This document shows positions 26,212 to 34,854 of a DNA stretch of 64,000 nt, piece by piece (the first letter of the stretch is position 1; each line of letters begins with the position of its first letter). Location of the stretch: NCBI RefSeq assembly GCF_003269295.1, contig NZ_QLTT01000003.1, positions 620,001-684,000 on the forward strand, in the 5' to 3' direction. The translations under genes and the position numbers were made by a program. The DNA is from Lentzea atacamensis. Its GTDB lineage: Bacteria; Actinomycetota; Actinomycetes; Mycobacteriales; Pseudonocardiaceae. The notes beneath the pieces are model-generated. The model did not search any database. It had not been told where the DNA came from and saw only the letters and a list, made by a program, of their open reading frames with translations.

Positions 26212-27152
26212 GCGACCACCTCCGTACGCGGCGCCAGGCGGAACGCCACCAGGTCCGCCACAAGGTTCACGGCCACCGTGCTCACCGCGAACACCACCGC
26301 CAGGCCCTGCACCACGGGCAGGTCGCGGCCGGCCACGGCGTCGACCAGCACGGTCCCCAGGCCGGGGATCACGAACACCGCCTCGACGACGATCACGCCG
26401 CCCAGCAACCAGTCCGTGGTGCGCGCGACCTGCTGCACGGCCGGCGCGAGCGCGTTCGGCAGCGCGTGGGCGAACCGGATCCGCGTCTCGCCGAGGCCGA
26501 GGCGGCGGGCGTGGCGCACGTAGTCCGACGCGAGCGCGTCCACCATGCCCGCGCGCACCAGGCGGCTGATCGAGCAGATCGGCCTGGCCAGCAGCACCAC
26601 CAGCGGCAGCACCAGCACGGCGGGCTGCGAGAGCAGGTCCGCGCCGACCGCTGTCGGCGGCAGCCACGCCAGCTGCACGCCGAACACCGCGATCAGCACG
26701 ACGGCCAGCGCGAACTCGGGAATGGAGTGCAGCGCCACGCTGATCGACGTCAGCGCCCGGTCCAGCAGGCTGCCCTCGCGCAGTGCGGCCAGCACGCCGG
26801 CCATGACCGAGATCGGCAGCAGCAGCACCAGGGTCAGCGTCGCCAGCACCGCGGTCGGGCCGATCGCGCCGAACAGGAACTCGGAGACCGGCCGGCCCGA
26901 CACCAGCGACACACCGAAGTCCAGCCGTGGCAACCCGGCCAGCCACTCCACGAACCGTTCGAGCACCGGGCGGTCGAGTCCCATGGCCGCACGGATCTGG
27001 GCGATGCGCGCGGGGTCGGGGTTGTCGCCCGCCAGGGCCACCGCCGCGTCTCCCGGCAGAGCCTGCACCAGGACGAACACGAGGGTGACCACGGCGAGCA
27101 CCTGCACCAGCCCGAGCGCGGCGCGCCGGGCCGTGTAGGAGGCGAGGTTCAC
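26208..27152 (-). CDS. Peptide/metal-type ABC permease (DppB-like)
   Basis: A 314-aa permease with about six TM helices. It has the DppB/OppB hallmarks VFVLVQALPGDAA near the N-terminus, MGLDRPVLERFVEWL before the second helix, and SDYVRHARRLGLGETRIRFAHALPNA as coupling loop. GTG 27152 overlaps the receptor stop (GTGA). It pairs with the DppC-like partner and the fused ATPase. Confidence 0.91.
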   Translation of the reverse strand: MNLASYTARRAALGLVQVLAVVTLVFVLVQALPGDAAVALAGDNPDPARIAQIRAAMGLDRPVLERFVEWLAGLPRLDFGVSLVSGRPVSEFLFGAIGPTAVLATLTLVLLLPISVMAGVLAALREGSLLDRALTSISVALHSIPEFALAVVLIAVFGVQLAWLPPTAVGADLLSQPAVLVLPLVVLLARPICSISRLVRAGMVDALASDYVRHARRLGLGETRIRFAHALPNALAPAVQQVARTTDWLLGGVIVVEAVFVIPGLGTVLVDAVAGRDLPVVQGLAVVFAVSTVAVNLVADLVAFRLAPRTEVVA

Positions 27153-28675
27153 CCGATCCACACCTTGTCGAAGCGGGCCCAGTCGAGCGTGTTGGCGGGT
27201 GCGGTGGAGATCCCGCCGACCTTCGGCGTCGTGCCCACGATCCAGTCGGCGAAGCCCCACATCAGGTAGCCGCCCTCGGCGTGCAGCACCCGTTGCATCT
27301 CCCGGTACGTCTCGGTGCGCACGGCTTCGTCCGAAGTGGACACCGCCTTCTCGTAGAGCGCGTCGAACTCCGGCCGGGCCCACTTGGTCACGTTGGTGCC
27401 GGAGCCGGTGAGCAGGCGTTGCGCGATGTGGGTCTCGATGGGCATGGCACCGGAGCGGAAGCTCGACAGCGAGCCGTTCTTGAGCGTGTCGGCCCAGTAG
27501 CTGTCCTTGTTGCCCACCGCGACCTCGATGGTGAGGCCGGAACCCTTGGCCTGGTCGGCGAACACGGTGGCGGCCTCGACCATCCCCGCCGCTGCCGTGG
27601 AGGTGTCGAGCTTGATCACCATGCCCTCGGCGCCCGCCTTGCGGATGAGGAACTTCGCCTTGTCCAGGTCGCGCTGCCGCTGGCCGATCTCGTCGGCGTA
27701 GTGCTGGTAGCCCTTGCCGAACAGGTCGTTGCCGACCTGGCCGCTGCCCGCGAGCACCGACTCCACCAGCTGCGGGCGGTCGGCGAGCAGGAACAGCGCC
27801 TCGCGCAGGTCCCGGTTGTCGAACGGTGCCCGGTCCAGCTTCATCGCGAACGCCTGCACGGCGCTGTTGGGCGAGCGGTGGATCGTCATCCGGTCGCCGG
27901 ACGCGTGACTGCGCGCCGTGGTCGGGGTCAGGTCGTGCGCGTACTCGACCTGGCCGCCCAGCAAGGCGTTGGTGCGCGCCGACTCCTCGTTGGCGATCAC
28001 GAACTCCAGCTCGTCCAGCAGCGGCGCGCCCTCCCAGTACTCGGGGTTGCGCTTGAGCAGCACGGACCTGCCCGGCTCGAACGACACGAAGCTGAACGCC
28101 CCCGACCCGACGGGTTTGGTGAAGTCCTCGGCGCCCTCGGGCACGATGTACGCGCCGAACGCCGCGAGGGCGTTGGGGAACTCGACGAACGGCCGCTTCA
28201 GCGCGAACTCCACGGTGCGGTCGTCCACGGCACGGCTGTTCGGCAGGTCGATCAGCGTGAGGCTCGACTTGGCGCGGAACGCCCGGTTCGGGTCGAGGAT
28301 GCGCGCGTAGCTGGCGAGCACGTCCTGGGCGCGCACCGGTCTGCCGTCGTGGAACACCGCCTTGCGCAGGGTGATCCGCCAGCGGGTCAGGTCCGCGCTC
28401 GGCTCCCACTTCTCCGCCAGGCGCGGCCGCGGCGACACGTCGTCGCCGAGGTCCGCGAGCTTGTCGAACATCGCCTTGGACCGGGCGGCTTCGACGAAGA
28501 GGTTGGCGAGGTGCGGATCGAGGACCTCCTTGGCACCGCCACCCGCGAAGGCGGCGCGCAGCCTGCCGCCGGCGCGGGGGGTGGAAGCAGGGGCGGCACC
28601 GCTGCCGCACCCGGCGAGGGTGGCGACCGTCAGGCCGGAGGTGAGGCCGAGGAAACCGCGGCGGTTCAGGGACAT
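27149..28675 (-). CDS. Family-5 extracellular solute-binding lipoprotein (Tat-type signal)
   Basis: A 508-aa SBP_bac_5 receptor, the class that binds peptides, nickel or metallophore complexes. The N-terminus NRRGFLGLTSGLTVATLAGC has a twin-arginine motif and a lipobox (LAGC), so it is probably exported folded and lipidated. Family features are LRAAFAGGGAKEVLDPH, LAEKWEPSADLTRWRITLRKAVFHDG and PVGSGAFSFVSFEPG. ATG 28675 has AAAGGA upstream and lies inside the 3' end of the methyltransferase gene (10-bp overlap). Binding of a re-imported metal chelate is inferred from the cluster; dipeptide binding is the conventional alternative. Confidence 0.88.
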   Translation of the reverse strand: MSLNRRGFLGLTSGLTVATLAGCGSGAAPASTPRAGGRLRAAFAGGGAKEVLDPHLANLFVEAARSKAMFDKLADLGDDVSPRPRLAEKWEPSADLTRWRITLRKAVFHDGRPVRAQDVLASYARILDPNRAFRAKSSLTLIDLPNSRAVDDRTVEFALKRPFVEFPNALAAFGAYIVPEGAEDFTKPVGSGAFSFVSFEPGRSVLLKRNPEYWEGAPLLDELEFVIANEESARTNALLGGQVEYAHDLTPTTARSHASGDRMTIHRSPNSAVQAFAMKLDRAPFDNRDLREALFLLADRPQLVESVLAGSGQVGNDLFGKGYQHYADEIGQRQRDLDKAKFLIRKAGAEGMVIKLDTSTAAAGMVEAATVFADQAKGSGLTIEVAVGNKDSYWADTLKNGSLSSFRSGAMPIETHIAQRLLTGSGTNVTKWARPEFDALYEKAVSTSDEAVRTETYREMQRVLHAEGGYLMWGFADWIVGTTPKVGGISTAPANTLDWARFDKVWIG

Positions 28676-29472
28676 GCTGGTTCCTTTCGGGGTTGCCCGT
28701 CTCGGCGGAGGCGGGCCACGACGTGGAGGCGGTCGCCGGACAGCGCGCCGCTCAGCGGGGCGTCGGCGGACCACGGCTGATCGGTGCGCGGGCCGGGGGA
28801 GTCGAACAGGGCCAGGACCTCGAACCCGGCGAGGTCGAGCAGATGACGCAGCTCCTGGGGGAACAGCAGCCGCCAGGCCGACCGCTGCACGAGCGGCTCG
28901 GCGCGGCCGGCCCACTCCCACGTCCGGCGGCGGCGCAACAACTGGGCGGCGTGGTCGATCCACAGCTCGGTGTGCGAGGTGTAGTCGGTGCCCCGCCAGG
29001 TCACCGAGCGGGTGCGCACGCCGTCGAGCAGTTCGGTGTTGCCGAGGAAGAACGCGCCGTTGCGCATCTCCGCGACGAACAGCCCGCCGGGCTCGAGGTG
29101 CGTGCGGCACCGGCTCAGGAAGGCCTCGATGTCGGCGTTGGTGTGGCAGTACAGCATCGCGCTGTCCAGGCAGGTGACGACGTCGAAGCGTCGCCCCAGC
29201 CCGAAGTCGCGCATGTCGGCCAGCGTCACGTCGACCGCCGGGTGGTGCGCGCGCACGTGCGCCAGCATGTTCTCCGAGCTGTCGATCCCGGCGACGCGAT
29301 AACCGTTGCGGGACAACCACCCCGCGTCCCGGCCGGTACCGCACCCGACGTCGAGCAGCTCCCGCCCGCCCCCGAACCGGGTCACCACGTCGTGCACGAA
29401 CCGTGCCGCGACGTGCTCCGGATCGGGGAACTGGTGCTCGTACAGCTCCGGGTTGTCGGTGAGCAGGTTCAT
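28666..29472 (-). CDS. SAM-dependent class I methyltransferase
   Basis: A 268-aa methyltransferase. Motif I is ELLDVGCGTGRDAGWLS (about 38-54), the acidic ribose-binding residue lies in VAGIDSSENML, motif II is DMRDFGLGRRFDVVTCLDSA and motif III LEPGGLFVAEM. It is cytoplasmic and of small-molecule type. ATG 29472 overlaps the MFS stop (ATGA), and its 3' end overlaps the receptor gene. Methylation of the cluster product or of an intermediate is inferred; the acceptor atom cannot be read. Confidence 0.88.
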   Translation of the reverse strand: MNLLTDNPELYEHQFPDPEHVAARFVHDVVTRFGGGRELLDVGCGTGRDAGWLSRNGYRVAGIDSSENMLAHVRAHHPAVDVTLADMRDFGLGRRFDVVTCLDSAMLYCHTNADIEAFLSRCRTHLEPGGLFVAEMRNGAFFLGNTELLDGVRTRSVTWRGTDYTSHTELWIDHAAQLLRRRRTWEWAGRAEPLVQRSAWRLLFPQELRHLLDLAGFEVLALFDSPGPRTDQPWSADAPLSGALSGDRLHVVARLRRDGQPRKEPACP

Positions 29473-30644
29473 CGGACGACCCCCTGTGGTTGTGCCGGTG
29501 TGAGTGCCCCGCGGCGGTGCAGCCAGGCCACGCCCGCGGCGCAGACGAGCCCGACCGCGAGGCACAGCAACGACGCGAGCCTTTGGCCGAACCCGCTGAC
29601 CCAGCCGATCGCGGTGTTGCCCAGCGCGGCGGCCAGCCCGGAACCGAGGTAGAACACCCCGAAGTGCGTGCCTGCCAAGCTGTCCGGGCCGAACGAGGGA
29701 ATGAGGTCGTAGACCAGCGGATGCGCGATCATCACCCCGACCGCGAGCGCGAGCGTGGCGACCAGCACCGCCACGAGCCCCGGCCACAACGCCGGCACCG
29801 CGAACCCCGCACCCATGACGGCCAGCCCTGCCGCGATCACCGGCCCCCGCGCCCGTTTCGAGAGCAGGCGGGTGATGCGCACCTGCAACAGCAGCGTGGC
29901 AACCGTGGAGACGACGAACAGCACGGCCACCACGCCGGCCGACCCGGTGGCTTGCTGGGCCTGGATCGGCAGCAGCAGGTAGAGCTGGTTCTGCAGCACG
30001 AACATCCCGCTCAACACACAGGTGAACGCCACGAACCGCCGGTTCGCCAGGCACTCGCGCCAGTCACCCAGCACCGATCCACCTCGGCGAGCGGCCGGCC
30101 GCGCGGGCAGCACCACGGCCTGCGCGACGGTCAGCACCGCGAAGATCCCCGCCGCCACCACCGCCGAGACCCGGAAGTCCCACAACAGCAACACACTGCC
30201 TAGCACCGGCCCGAACAGCGCACCCGCCTGCGCGTAAACGTTGAACCGCGCGAACGCCTCCGTGCGCGCCGCACCCGCCTCCAACGCGATGTACGCCCGA
30301 ACCGCCGGGTTGAACAGCGCCCCGGCCAGCCCGCTGAGCACCGAAGCGGCCAGCACCACCGCGAGCGAGTCGCCCATCGCGAACAGCCCGAACCCCACCG
30401 CCCGCAGACCGCAGCCCGCGAGGATGGCTGCCCGCGGGCCCAGCCGGTCCGACACCGTGCCGCCCACCAGGAACAGGCCCTGCTGGCTCAGGGTCCGCAC
30501 GCCGAGCACCACACCGATCACCGCGGCGGACATGCCGAGGGCGCCCAGGTGCGTGGCGAGGTAGGGGATGAGGAGGTAGAAGCCGGTGTTCACGGCGAAC
30601 TGGTTGACCAGCAGCAGTCGGACCGGCAGGGCGAACCGGTTCAC
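29469..30644 (-). CDS. MFS transporter, probable exporter of the cluster product
   Basis: A 391-aa major-facilitator protein with about 12 TM helices. The cytoplasmic loop 2-3 motif reads LVGGTVSDRLGPR. The fold and length suit drug:H+ antiporter-like exporters, as used by siderophore and staphylopine systems. GTG 30644 (VNRFALPVRLLL) is the first in-frame start giving a normal TM1. It overlaps the stop of an 11-codon mini-ORF rather than the epimerase stop. It is encoded between the biosynthetic genes and the importer genes. Confidence 0.87.
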   Translation of the reverse strand: MNRFALPVRLLLVNQFAVNTGFYLLIPYLATHLGALGMSAAVIGVVLGVRTLSQQGLFLVGGTVSDRLGPRAAILAGCGLRAVGFGLFAMGDSLAVVLAASVLSGLAGALFNPAVRAYIALEAGAARTEAFARFNVYAQAGALFGPVLGSVLLLWDFRVSAVVAAGIFAVLTVAQAVVLPARPAARRGGSVLGDWRECLANRRFVAFTCVLSGMFVLQNQLYLLLPIQAQQATGSAGVVAVLFVVSTVATLLLQVRITRLLSKRARGPVIAAGLAVMGAGFAVPALWPGLVAVLVATLALAVGVMIAHPLVYDLIPSFGPDSLAGTHFGVFYLGSGLAAALGNTAIGWVSGFGQRLASLLCLAVGLVCAAGVAWLHRRGALTPAQPQGVVR

Positions 30645-30676
30645 GGCCGCACCACGTCCAGAGGGCGGCGGTTCAT
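30642..30676 (-). CDS. 11-codon coupling mini-ORF (MNRRPLDVVRP)
   Basis: An ATG at 30676 overlaps the epimerase stop (ATGA), and its TGA overlaps the MFS GTG start (GTGA). The mini-ORF fills the only gap in the otherwise overlapping gene chain and would let ribosomes pass from the epimerase to the exporter gene. It has no recognisable function beyond that, and it may be chance. Confidence 0.3.
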
Positions 30677-31698
30677 CGGCGCACCACTCCGAGCCCGGGC
30701 TCGCCGGACAGCCGCAGAACGCCGTCCTCACCCCCGATACCCGCCCAAGGGTCGTGGGCCAGCAACAGATGCCCGTCCAGATCCACCCACCTGGCATGCC
30801 CGGCAAGGTGAACCGCCGGAGCGATCCCGAGCGAACTGGCCACCAAGCACCCGAGCATCACGTCCAGCCCGCCATCACGCGCCGCCGAGACGATCTCCAG
30901 CGCCGGCCTCAGCCCACCGCACTTGGCGAGCTTGACGTTGACGCCGTCCACCGCGCCCGCCAGCCTGCGCACGTCGTCGACCGTGGCGGCGTCCTCGTCG
31001 GCGACCAGCGGCGCCGGGCACCGCTCCCGAACCCATGCCAGCCCGTCCGGATCACCGGGCGGGATCGGCTGTTCCACCGCGGCGAGCACGACATCCGCGG
31101 CGGTGATCCGGTCGATCACCCGCACGGCCTCGCCGGGACTCCAGCCACCGTTGGGGTCGAGCACGATCCGGGCGTCCGGCGCGGCGGCACGGACAGCGGC
31201 CGCGGTCGCGACGTCCTGATCCGCATCGGTGCCCGCCTTGACCTTGAGCACGGAGAACCCGCGCCCGGCCAGTGCCGCGGCCCTGATCGCCGCGTCGTCC
31301 GGTGTGGTGATCCCGATGGTGTAGGCGGTCGGGGTGTCGTGCCAGTCCGGCAGCCCGGTGAGGGCGTGCACCGGAAGACCGCGACGCAGGCCGATCAGGT
31401 CGTGCAGCGCCGCGTCCACGGCCGCCCGCACTCCCGCCGGGATCGGGTCCGCGTGCAGCGCGTCGAGCGCGGTCTCCGGTGAGTCCGCGGCGGCGAGAAC
31501 CGGTCGCAGCCGGTCCAGCAACGACGTGATCGCCTCCACGTCGAGCCGGTAGTAGGTGCTGGTCACCACCTCCCCGTGCCCACGCTGCCCGTCGTGCTCC
31601 ACGACGACCCGCACGGCATCTCGCCGCGACATCACCGACCTGGAGATCTGCAGTGGCGTGTCCAGTTCGAGGCCGTAGACCTCCCAATCGATCTTCAC
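30673..31698 (-). CDS. Enolase-superfamily dipeptide-epimerase-like enzyme
   Basis: A 341-aa enzyme of the muconate-lactonising/dipeptide epimerase branch. The KxK base motif is in FSVLKVKAG (about 160). The three metal ligands are the Asp of IVLDPNGGW, the Glu of AVEQPIPP and the Asp of LVADEDAA. The second base Lys is in VNVKLAKCGG. Members epimerise L-Ala-D/L-Glu or other dipeptides. GTG 31698 overlaps the PLP-enzyme stop (GTGA). Within this cluster it may set the stereochemistry of a dipeptide-like product made by the ATP-grasp ligase, or recycle murein dipeptides. The first is favoured by the co-operonic exporter. Confidence 0.86.
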   Translation of the reverse strand: MKIDWEVYGLELDTPLQISRSVMSRRDAVRVVVEHDGQRGHGEVVTSTYYRLDVEAITSLLDRLRPVLAAADSPETALDALHADPIPAGVRAAVDAALHDLIGLRRGLPVHALTGLPDWHDTPTAYTIGITTPDDAAIRAAALAGRGFSVLKVKAGTDADQDVATAAAVRAAAPDARIVLDPNGGWSPGEAVRVIDRITAADVVLAAVEQPIPPGDPDGLAWVRERCPAPLVADEDAATVDDVRRLAGAVDGVNVKLAKCGGLRPALEIVSAARDGGLDVMLGCLVASSLGIAPAVHLAGHARWVDLDGHLLLAHDPWAGIGGEDGVLRLSGEPGLGVVRR

Positions 31699-32756
31699 GC
31701 GAACACCGCCGCCGCTTGAGGCGCGACGACCGACCGGCACCGCGTCCAGCCCGTCGCCTCGACGCTGTGCGGGTCACCGATCTCCACCGGCCGGTCGGCC
31801 GCACGGCCGAAGAGGCCGCGGGCGTGGCAGAAGTCGTCGTCGAAGATCGTGCCGAGGTACCGGTGCGGGCCGTCGGGGAAGATGGTCGCCACCACCGCGC
31901 CGGGTTCGACCCGAGCCGCCCACGCCGCGACGAGTGCGACGGCGCCGGTGCTCCAGCCGCCGGTGACGAAGGCGTCTCTCGCGAGCCTGCGGCACGCCTC
32001 CACCACCTCGACCGGGCCGAGCCAGTGCACCTCGTCGAACTCGGCGTAGGCGACGTTGCGCGGGTGGATGCTGCTGCCCAGCCCGCGCATGACCCTGGCT
32101 CGCGCGGGCTGACCGAAGATCGTGGAGCCGACGGTGTCCACGCCGACCAGCCGCACTCCCGGCCAGTAACGGCGCAGCTCCCGCACGATGCCCGCGCTGT
32201 GCCCGCCGGTGCCCACGCTGCACACGAGCACGTCGACCCGGTCGAGCTGCTCGACCATCTCCTTGGCGAGCCCCACGTACCCCTTGGGGTTGTCGGGGTT
32301 GTTGTACTGGTCGGGCCAGTAGGCGCCGGGCAGCTCGCGCAGCACCGCCTGGAGCCGGTCGAGGCGGGCCTGCTGCCAGCCGCCCACCGGGTGCGGCTGG
32401 TCCACCACCTCCAGCCGGGCACCGTGCGCGCGCAGCAGTGCGCGCATCGACGGCTCCAGCTCGCTGTCGGCCACCAGCACGACCGGGTGGCCGAAGACCT
32501 GACCGGCGAACGCGAGACCCAGACCCAGCGTGCCGCTGGTCGACTCCACGACCACCGCGCCGGGACGGAGGTCGCCGCGTTCCCTGGCGGCACGCAGCAT
32601 GGACACGGCCGGCCGCGCTTTCATGCCGCCGGCGCTCAGGCACTCCAGCTTGGCCCAGAAACCGTTGTGCGGGTGGGGAAGCGGCGTGTCGATGCGGGCG
32701 ACCGGGCTCTGGCCGAGGAGCCCGAGCAGGTGCCGGTTCTGGCGCGGGATCAGCAC
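31695..32756 (-). CDS. Cysteine-synthase-like PLP enzyme (SbnA-related)
   Basis: A 353-aa fold-type II PLP enzyme. The Schiff-base Lys sits in LSAGGMKARPAV (ordinary CysK has GxSxKDR, so the Asp is replaced by Ala). The substrate loop is VESTSGTLGLGLA and the phosphate-binding loop VGTGGHSAG. The C-terminal part is longer than CysK, with NPDNPKGYVGLAKEM resembling SbnA-like enzymes that make 2,3-diaminopropionate precursors. The GTG at 32756 follows the upstream stop with a 7-bp overlap. It probably supplies an unusual amino acid to the ATP-grasp ligase. Plain cysteine synthesis is less likely in this setting. Confidence 0.83.
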   Translation of the reverse strand: MLIPRQNRHLLGLLGQSPVARIDTPLPHPHNGFWAKLECLSAGGMKARPAVSMLRAARERGDLRPGAVVVESTSGTLGLGLAFAGQVFGHPVVLVADSELEPSMRALLRAHGARLEVVDQPHPVGGWQQARLDRLQAVLRELPGAYWPDQYNNPDNPKGYVGLAKEMVEQLDRVDVLVCSVGTGGHSAGIVRELRRYWPGVRLVGVDTVGSTIFGQPARARVMRGLGSSIHPRNVAYAEFDEVHWLGPVEVVEACRRLARDAFVTGGWSTGAVALVAAWAARVEPGAVVATIFPDGPHRYLGTIFDDDFCHARGLFGRAADRPVEIGDPHSVEATGWTRCRSVVAPQAAAVFA

Positions 32757-33547
32757 GACGGGCGCTCCGTGTAGTGGTGGATCGTCGTCGGACCGCCGTC
32801 GAGCCAGAAGAACGGGTACGGCTCGGCCGAGACGGCCCGCACCCCGTGCCCGATGAACCACGGCAGGACCGCGCCCGCCGTCTGCGCGAACATCACGACC
32901 GGCTTGCGCGCGCCGGCGGCGTGGCGGAGCAGCGGCTCGAAGGTGCCGTTGCCGACGGTCATCCCGGAGGCCAGGACGAGGTCGCACTCGTCGAGCGCGC
33001 TCCCAGCGTCGGTCGTGATCGGCTCGTCCCACTCCGTCCGGCCGCCCTTGAGGTCGCACGGCACGTAGGTCGCGCCCCGCTCGCGCAGGTGGTGCAGCAG
33101 CGAGTTGACCACACCGACGACCAGCACCCGGTCGCCCGGCGCGGGATCCAGCAGGTCCACCACGGCCTCCGCGCGAGCCATGGACTTGGCCAGGGAGCTG
33201 CCGGGGCCGATGGTGATGGATTTGGTGGCGGACAGGTGATGCGGGCGGACGTGCGCCAGGTACGCGTCCAGCGCGGCGGTGCGGATGGCCGGGTTCGGGT
33301 GGTCGAGCAGGTCGAGCACCGTCGCGCCGACACAGCCGTGCACCTCGTCGTCGGCGATGTCCTCCACCGCGCAGGAGCCGACCACCTCCTCCACGCGCAG
33401 ACTGACCACGGTGTTGCGGTAGGACTGCCCTCGCGTGGCGTGCCGGGCGCCCTGCCTGGTGACGAACCCGACGCTCACGGAGCACAGCGCGGGGGAGGGT
33501 CCCAGCGCCGCGCCGCGGACGAGTTCGACGAGGTCGGTGAGGGTCAC
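32750..33547 (-). CDS. DUF4213/DUF364 (putative heavy-metal-chelation) protein
   Basis: A 265-aa protein with an N-terminal enolase-N-like DUF4213 part (SVGFVTRQGARHATRGQSYRNT) and a C-terminal Rossmann-like DUF364 domain. The diagnostic end motif is DLVLASGMTVGNGTFEPLL. Pfam describes DUF364 as a putative heavy-metal-chelation domain; its biochemistry is unsettled. GTG 33547 overlaps the ATP-grasp stop (GTGA). Its place between a ligase and a PLP enzyme, in a cluster with exporter and importer, suggests a role in assembling or handling a metal-binding metabolite. Confidence 0.75.
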   Translation of the reverse strand: MTLTDLVELVRGAALGPSPALCSVSVGFVTRQGARHATRGQSYRNTVVSLRVEEVVGSCAVEDIADDEVHGCVGATVLDLLDHPNPAIRTAALDAYLAHVRPHHLSATKSITIGPGSSLAKSMARAEAVVDLLDPAPGDRVLVVGVVNSLLHHLRERGATYVPCDLKGGRTEWDEPITTDAGSALDECDLVLASGMTVGNGTFEPLLRHAAGARKPVVMFAQTAGAVLPWFIGHGVRAVSAEPYPFFWLDGGPTTIHHYTERPSC

Positions 33548-34794
33548 TCGGACTCCTCGGCGTAGTCGACGGACAGACCGCCGACGAGCCGCTCGGCCCG
33601 CGCACGCGCGCCAAGACCGGCGGGATCCGTCACCACGACGTGGCCGAGGTAGCTGTTGTTGCTGGTCGGATCGCCCGCACGATGGCCGGCCCCCTTGACC
33701 TTCCACTCCACCACGTCCGGCGCGGTGCCGAGCGTCTCGGTGCCGTGGACAGCGGCCACCAGGCCGGAGCGCGGGGGCAGCAGGAAGCAGATCGCGGCGC
33801 TGCGCACACCGGTGTCCGCCGGCCGCAGTTCCGGTCGTTCGCCCACGGCCAGCTGCGCGTACGCCGACGGCAGGTCGATGCCGGTGACGCGACGCACCAG
33901 CTCGGTGATCTGGTTGCCTGCCGGGCGGGGGTTGACCTCGACGAGCTTCGGGCCGTCCGGGGTCAGCTTCACCTCCGTGTGCGCGACGCCGTGGTCCAGG
34001 CCCAGCGCCTCGATCGCGGCGACGGCGACCGCGGCGGCCTCGTCGGTGGGCAGGTCTGCGGGGAACATGTGCCCGCTCTCGACGAACCAAGGGTCGCCCG
34101 CGATGCTCTTGTCGGTCACGCCGACGACGTGCGTCGCACCGTCCGTCGTGACGGTCTCGACGCTCACCTCCGGCCCGGTGAGCAGCTCCTCCAGCAGCAC
34201 GGTCCGGACCCTGGGCTGGTTGCGCGCGTTGACCGGGAACGCCTCCAGCGCGGCGAACGCCTCACGTAGTTCCGACTCGCCGGCCACCTTGCGCACGTGC
34301 ATCCCGGCGCACAGGTCGACCGGCTTGACCACCAGCGGGTAACCCAGTTCCGCGGCGGCCTTGGCGAGCGCGGGCCAGTCGTCGGCGAGGGCGAAGCGGG
34401 GACCGGGCACACCAGCGTCGCGCAGCGCCGTGCGGGTGAGGTCCTTGCGGCAGGCCCGTTCGACGGCGTGCGGGTCGGGACCGGGCAGGCCGAGGTGGGC
34501 GGCGACCCTCGCGACCGTCGGGAGGTAGTAGTCGCAGGAGGAGATCACGCCGTCGAAGCGCAGCACCGCGTGCAGCCGCTCGACGTGGTCGAGCAGGGTG
34601 GCCACGTCGTTGGTGTCCGCGGTGAGCACGTTGTCGGCGGCCAGCAGCGGATGGGGATGGGCAGGGGCGGCGCGCAGGTAGTGGTGCAGGTCGCGGGTCA
34701 GAAAGGTGAAGCGGTGCCCTGACTCGTTGATCGCCCTGGGCAGCAGCGAGCTCATCGCACCGACCCAGCTCTCGATCATCAACAGGTGGGCCAC
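33544..34794 (-). CDS. ATP-grasp ligase (L-amino-acid-ligase-like)
   Basis: A 416-aa ATP-grasp enzyme. The preATP domain (about 1-105) leads to the ATP-binding lysines in YPLVVKPVDLCAGMHVRKV and the adenine region VLLEELLTGPEVSVE. The metal and catalytic end motif is GPKLVEVNPRPAGNQI. Members related to BacD or carnosine synthase join amino acids by an amide bond via an acyl phosphate. ATG 34794 follows AGGAGGAGG. It is the first gene of the operon, 46 bp downstream of a Zur-box-like palindrome. It is the only bond-forming ligase in the cluster, so it probably builds the scaffold of the product. Confidence 0.87.
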   Translation of the reverse strand: MAHLLMIESWVGAMSSLLPRAINESGHRFTFLTRDLHHYLRAAPAHPHPLLAADNVLTADTNDVATLLDHVERLHAVLRFDGVISSCDYYLPTVARVAAHLGLPGPDPHAVERACRKDLTRTALRDAGVPGPRFALADDWPALAKAAAELGYPLVVKPVDLCAGMHVRKVAGESELREAFAALEAFPVNARNQPRVRTVLLEELLTGPEVSVETVTTDGATHVVGVTDKSIAGDPWFVESGHMFPADLPTDEAAAVAVAAIEALGLDHGVAHTEVKLTPDGPKLVEVNPRPAGNQITELVRRVTGIDLPSAYAQLAVGERPELRPADTGVRSAAICFLLPPRSGLVAAVHGTETLGTAPDVVEWKVKGAGHRAGDPTSNNSYLGHVVVTDPAGLGARARAERLVGGLSVDYAEESE

Positions 34795-34839
34795 ATGTCC
34801 TCCTCCTCGGCCGCTCAGCGCGGCGGAATGTGAGGAACA

Positions 34840-34854
34840 TGGTAATCATTGTCG
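34840..34854 (-). promoter_or_regulatory. Zur-box-like palindrome upstream of the cluster
   Basis: TGGTAATCATTGTCG (plus strand) matches the actinobacterial Zur pattern TGAAAATCATTTTCA at 11 of 15 positions, including the central AATCATT. It lies 46 bp upstream of the ATP-grasp ATG, where a repressor site is expected. The match is by eye from remembered consensus, so zinc control is a hypothesis. Confidence 0.45.

Noticed and set aside
26163..27269. 368-codon plus-strand frame over the DppB-like permease
   Set aside because: Gln/His/Arg-rich translation antisense to a membrane protein, a typical GC-frame artefact.
23410..34794. A [S,S]-EDDS or staphylopine-type known pathway for the cluster
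   Set aside because: No nicotianamine-synthase-like, opine-dehydrogenase, ornithine-cyclodeaminase-like or lyase genes expected for these pathways are present.
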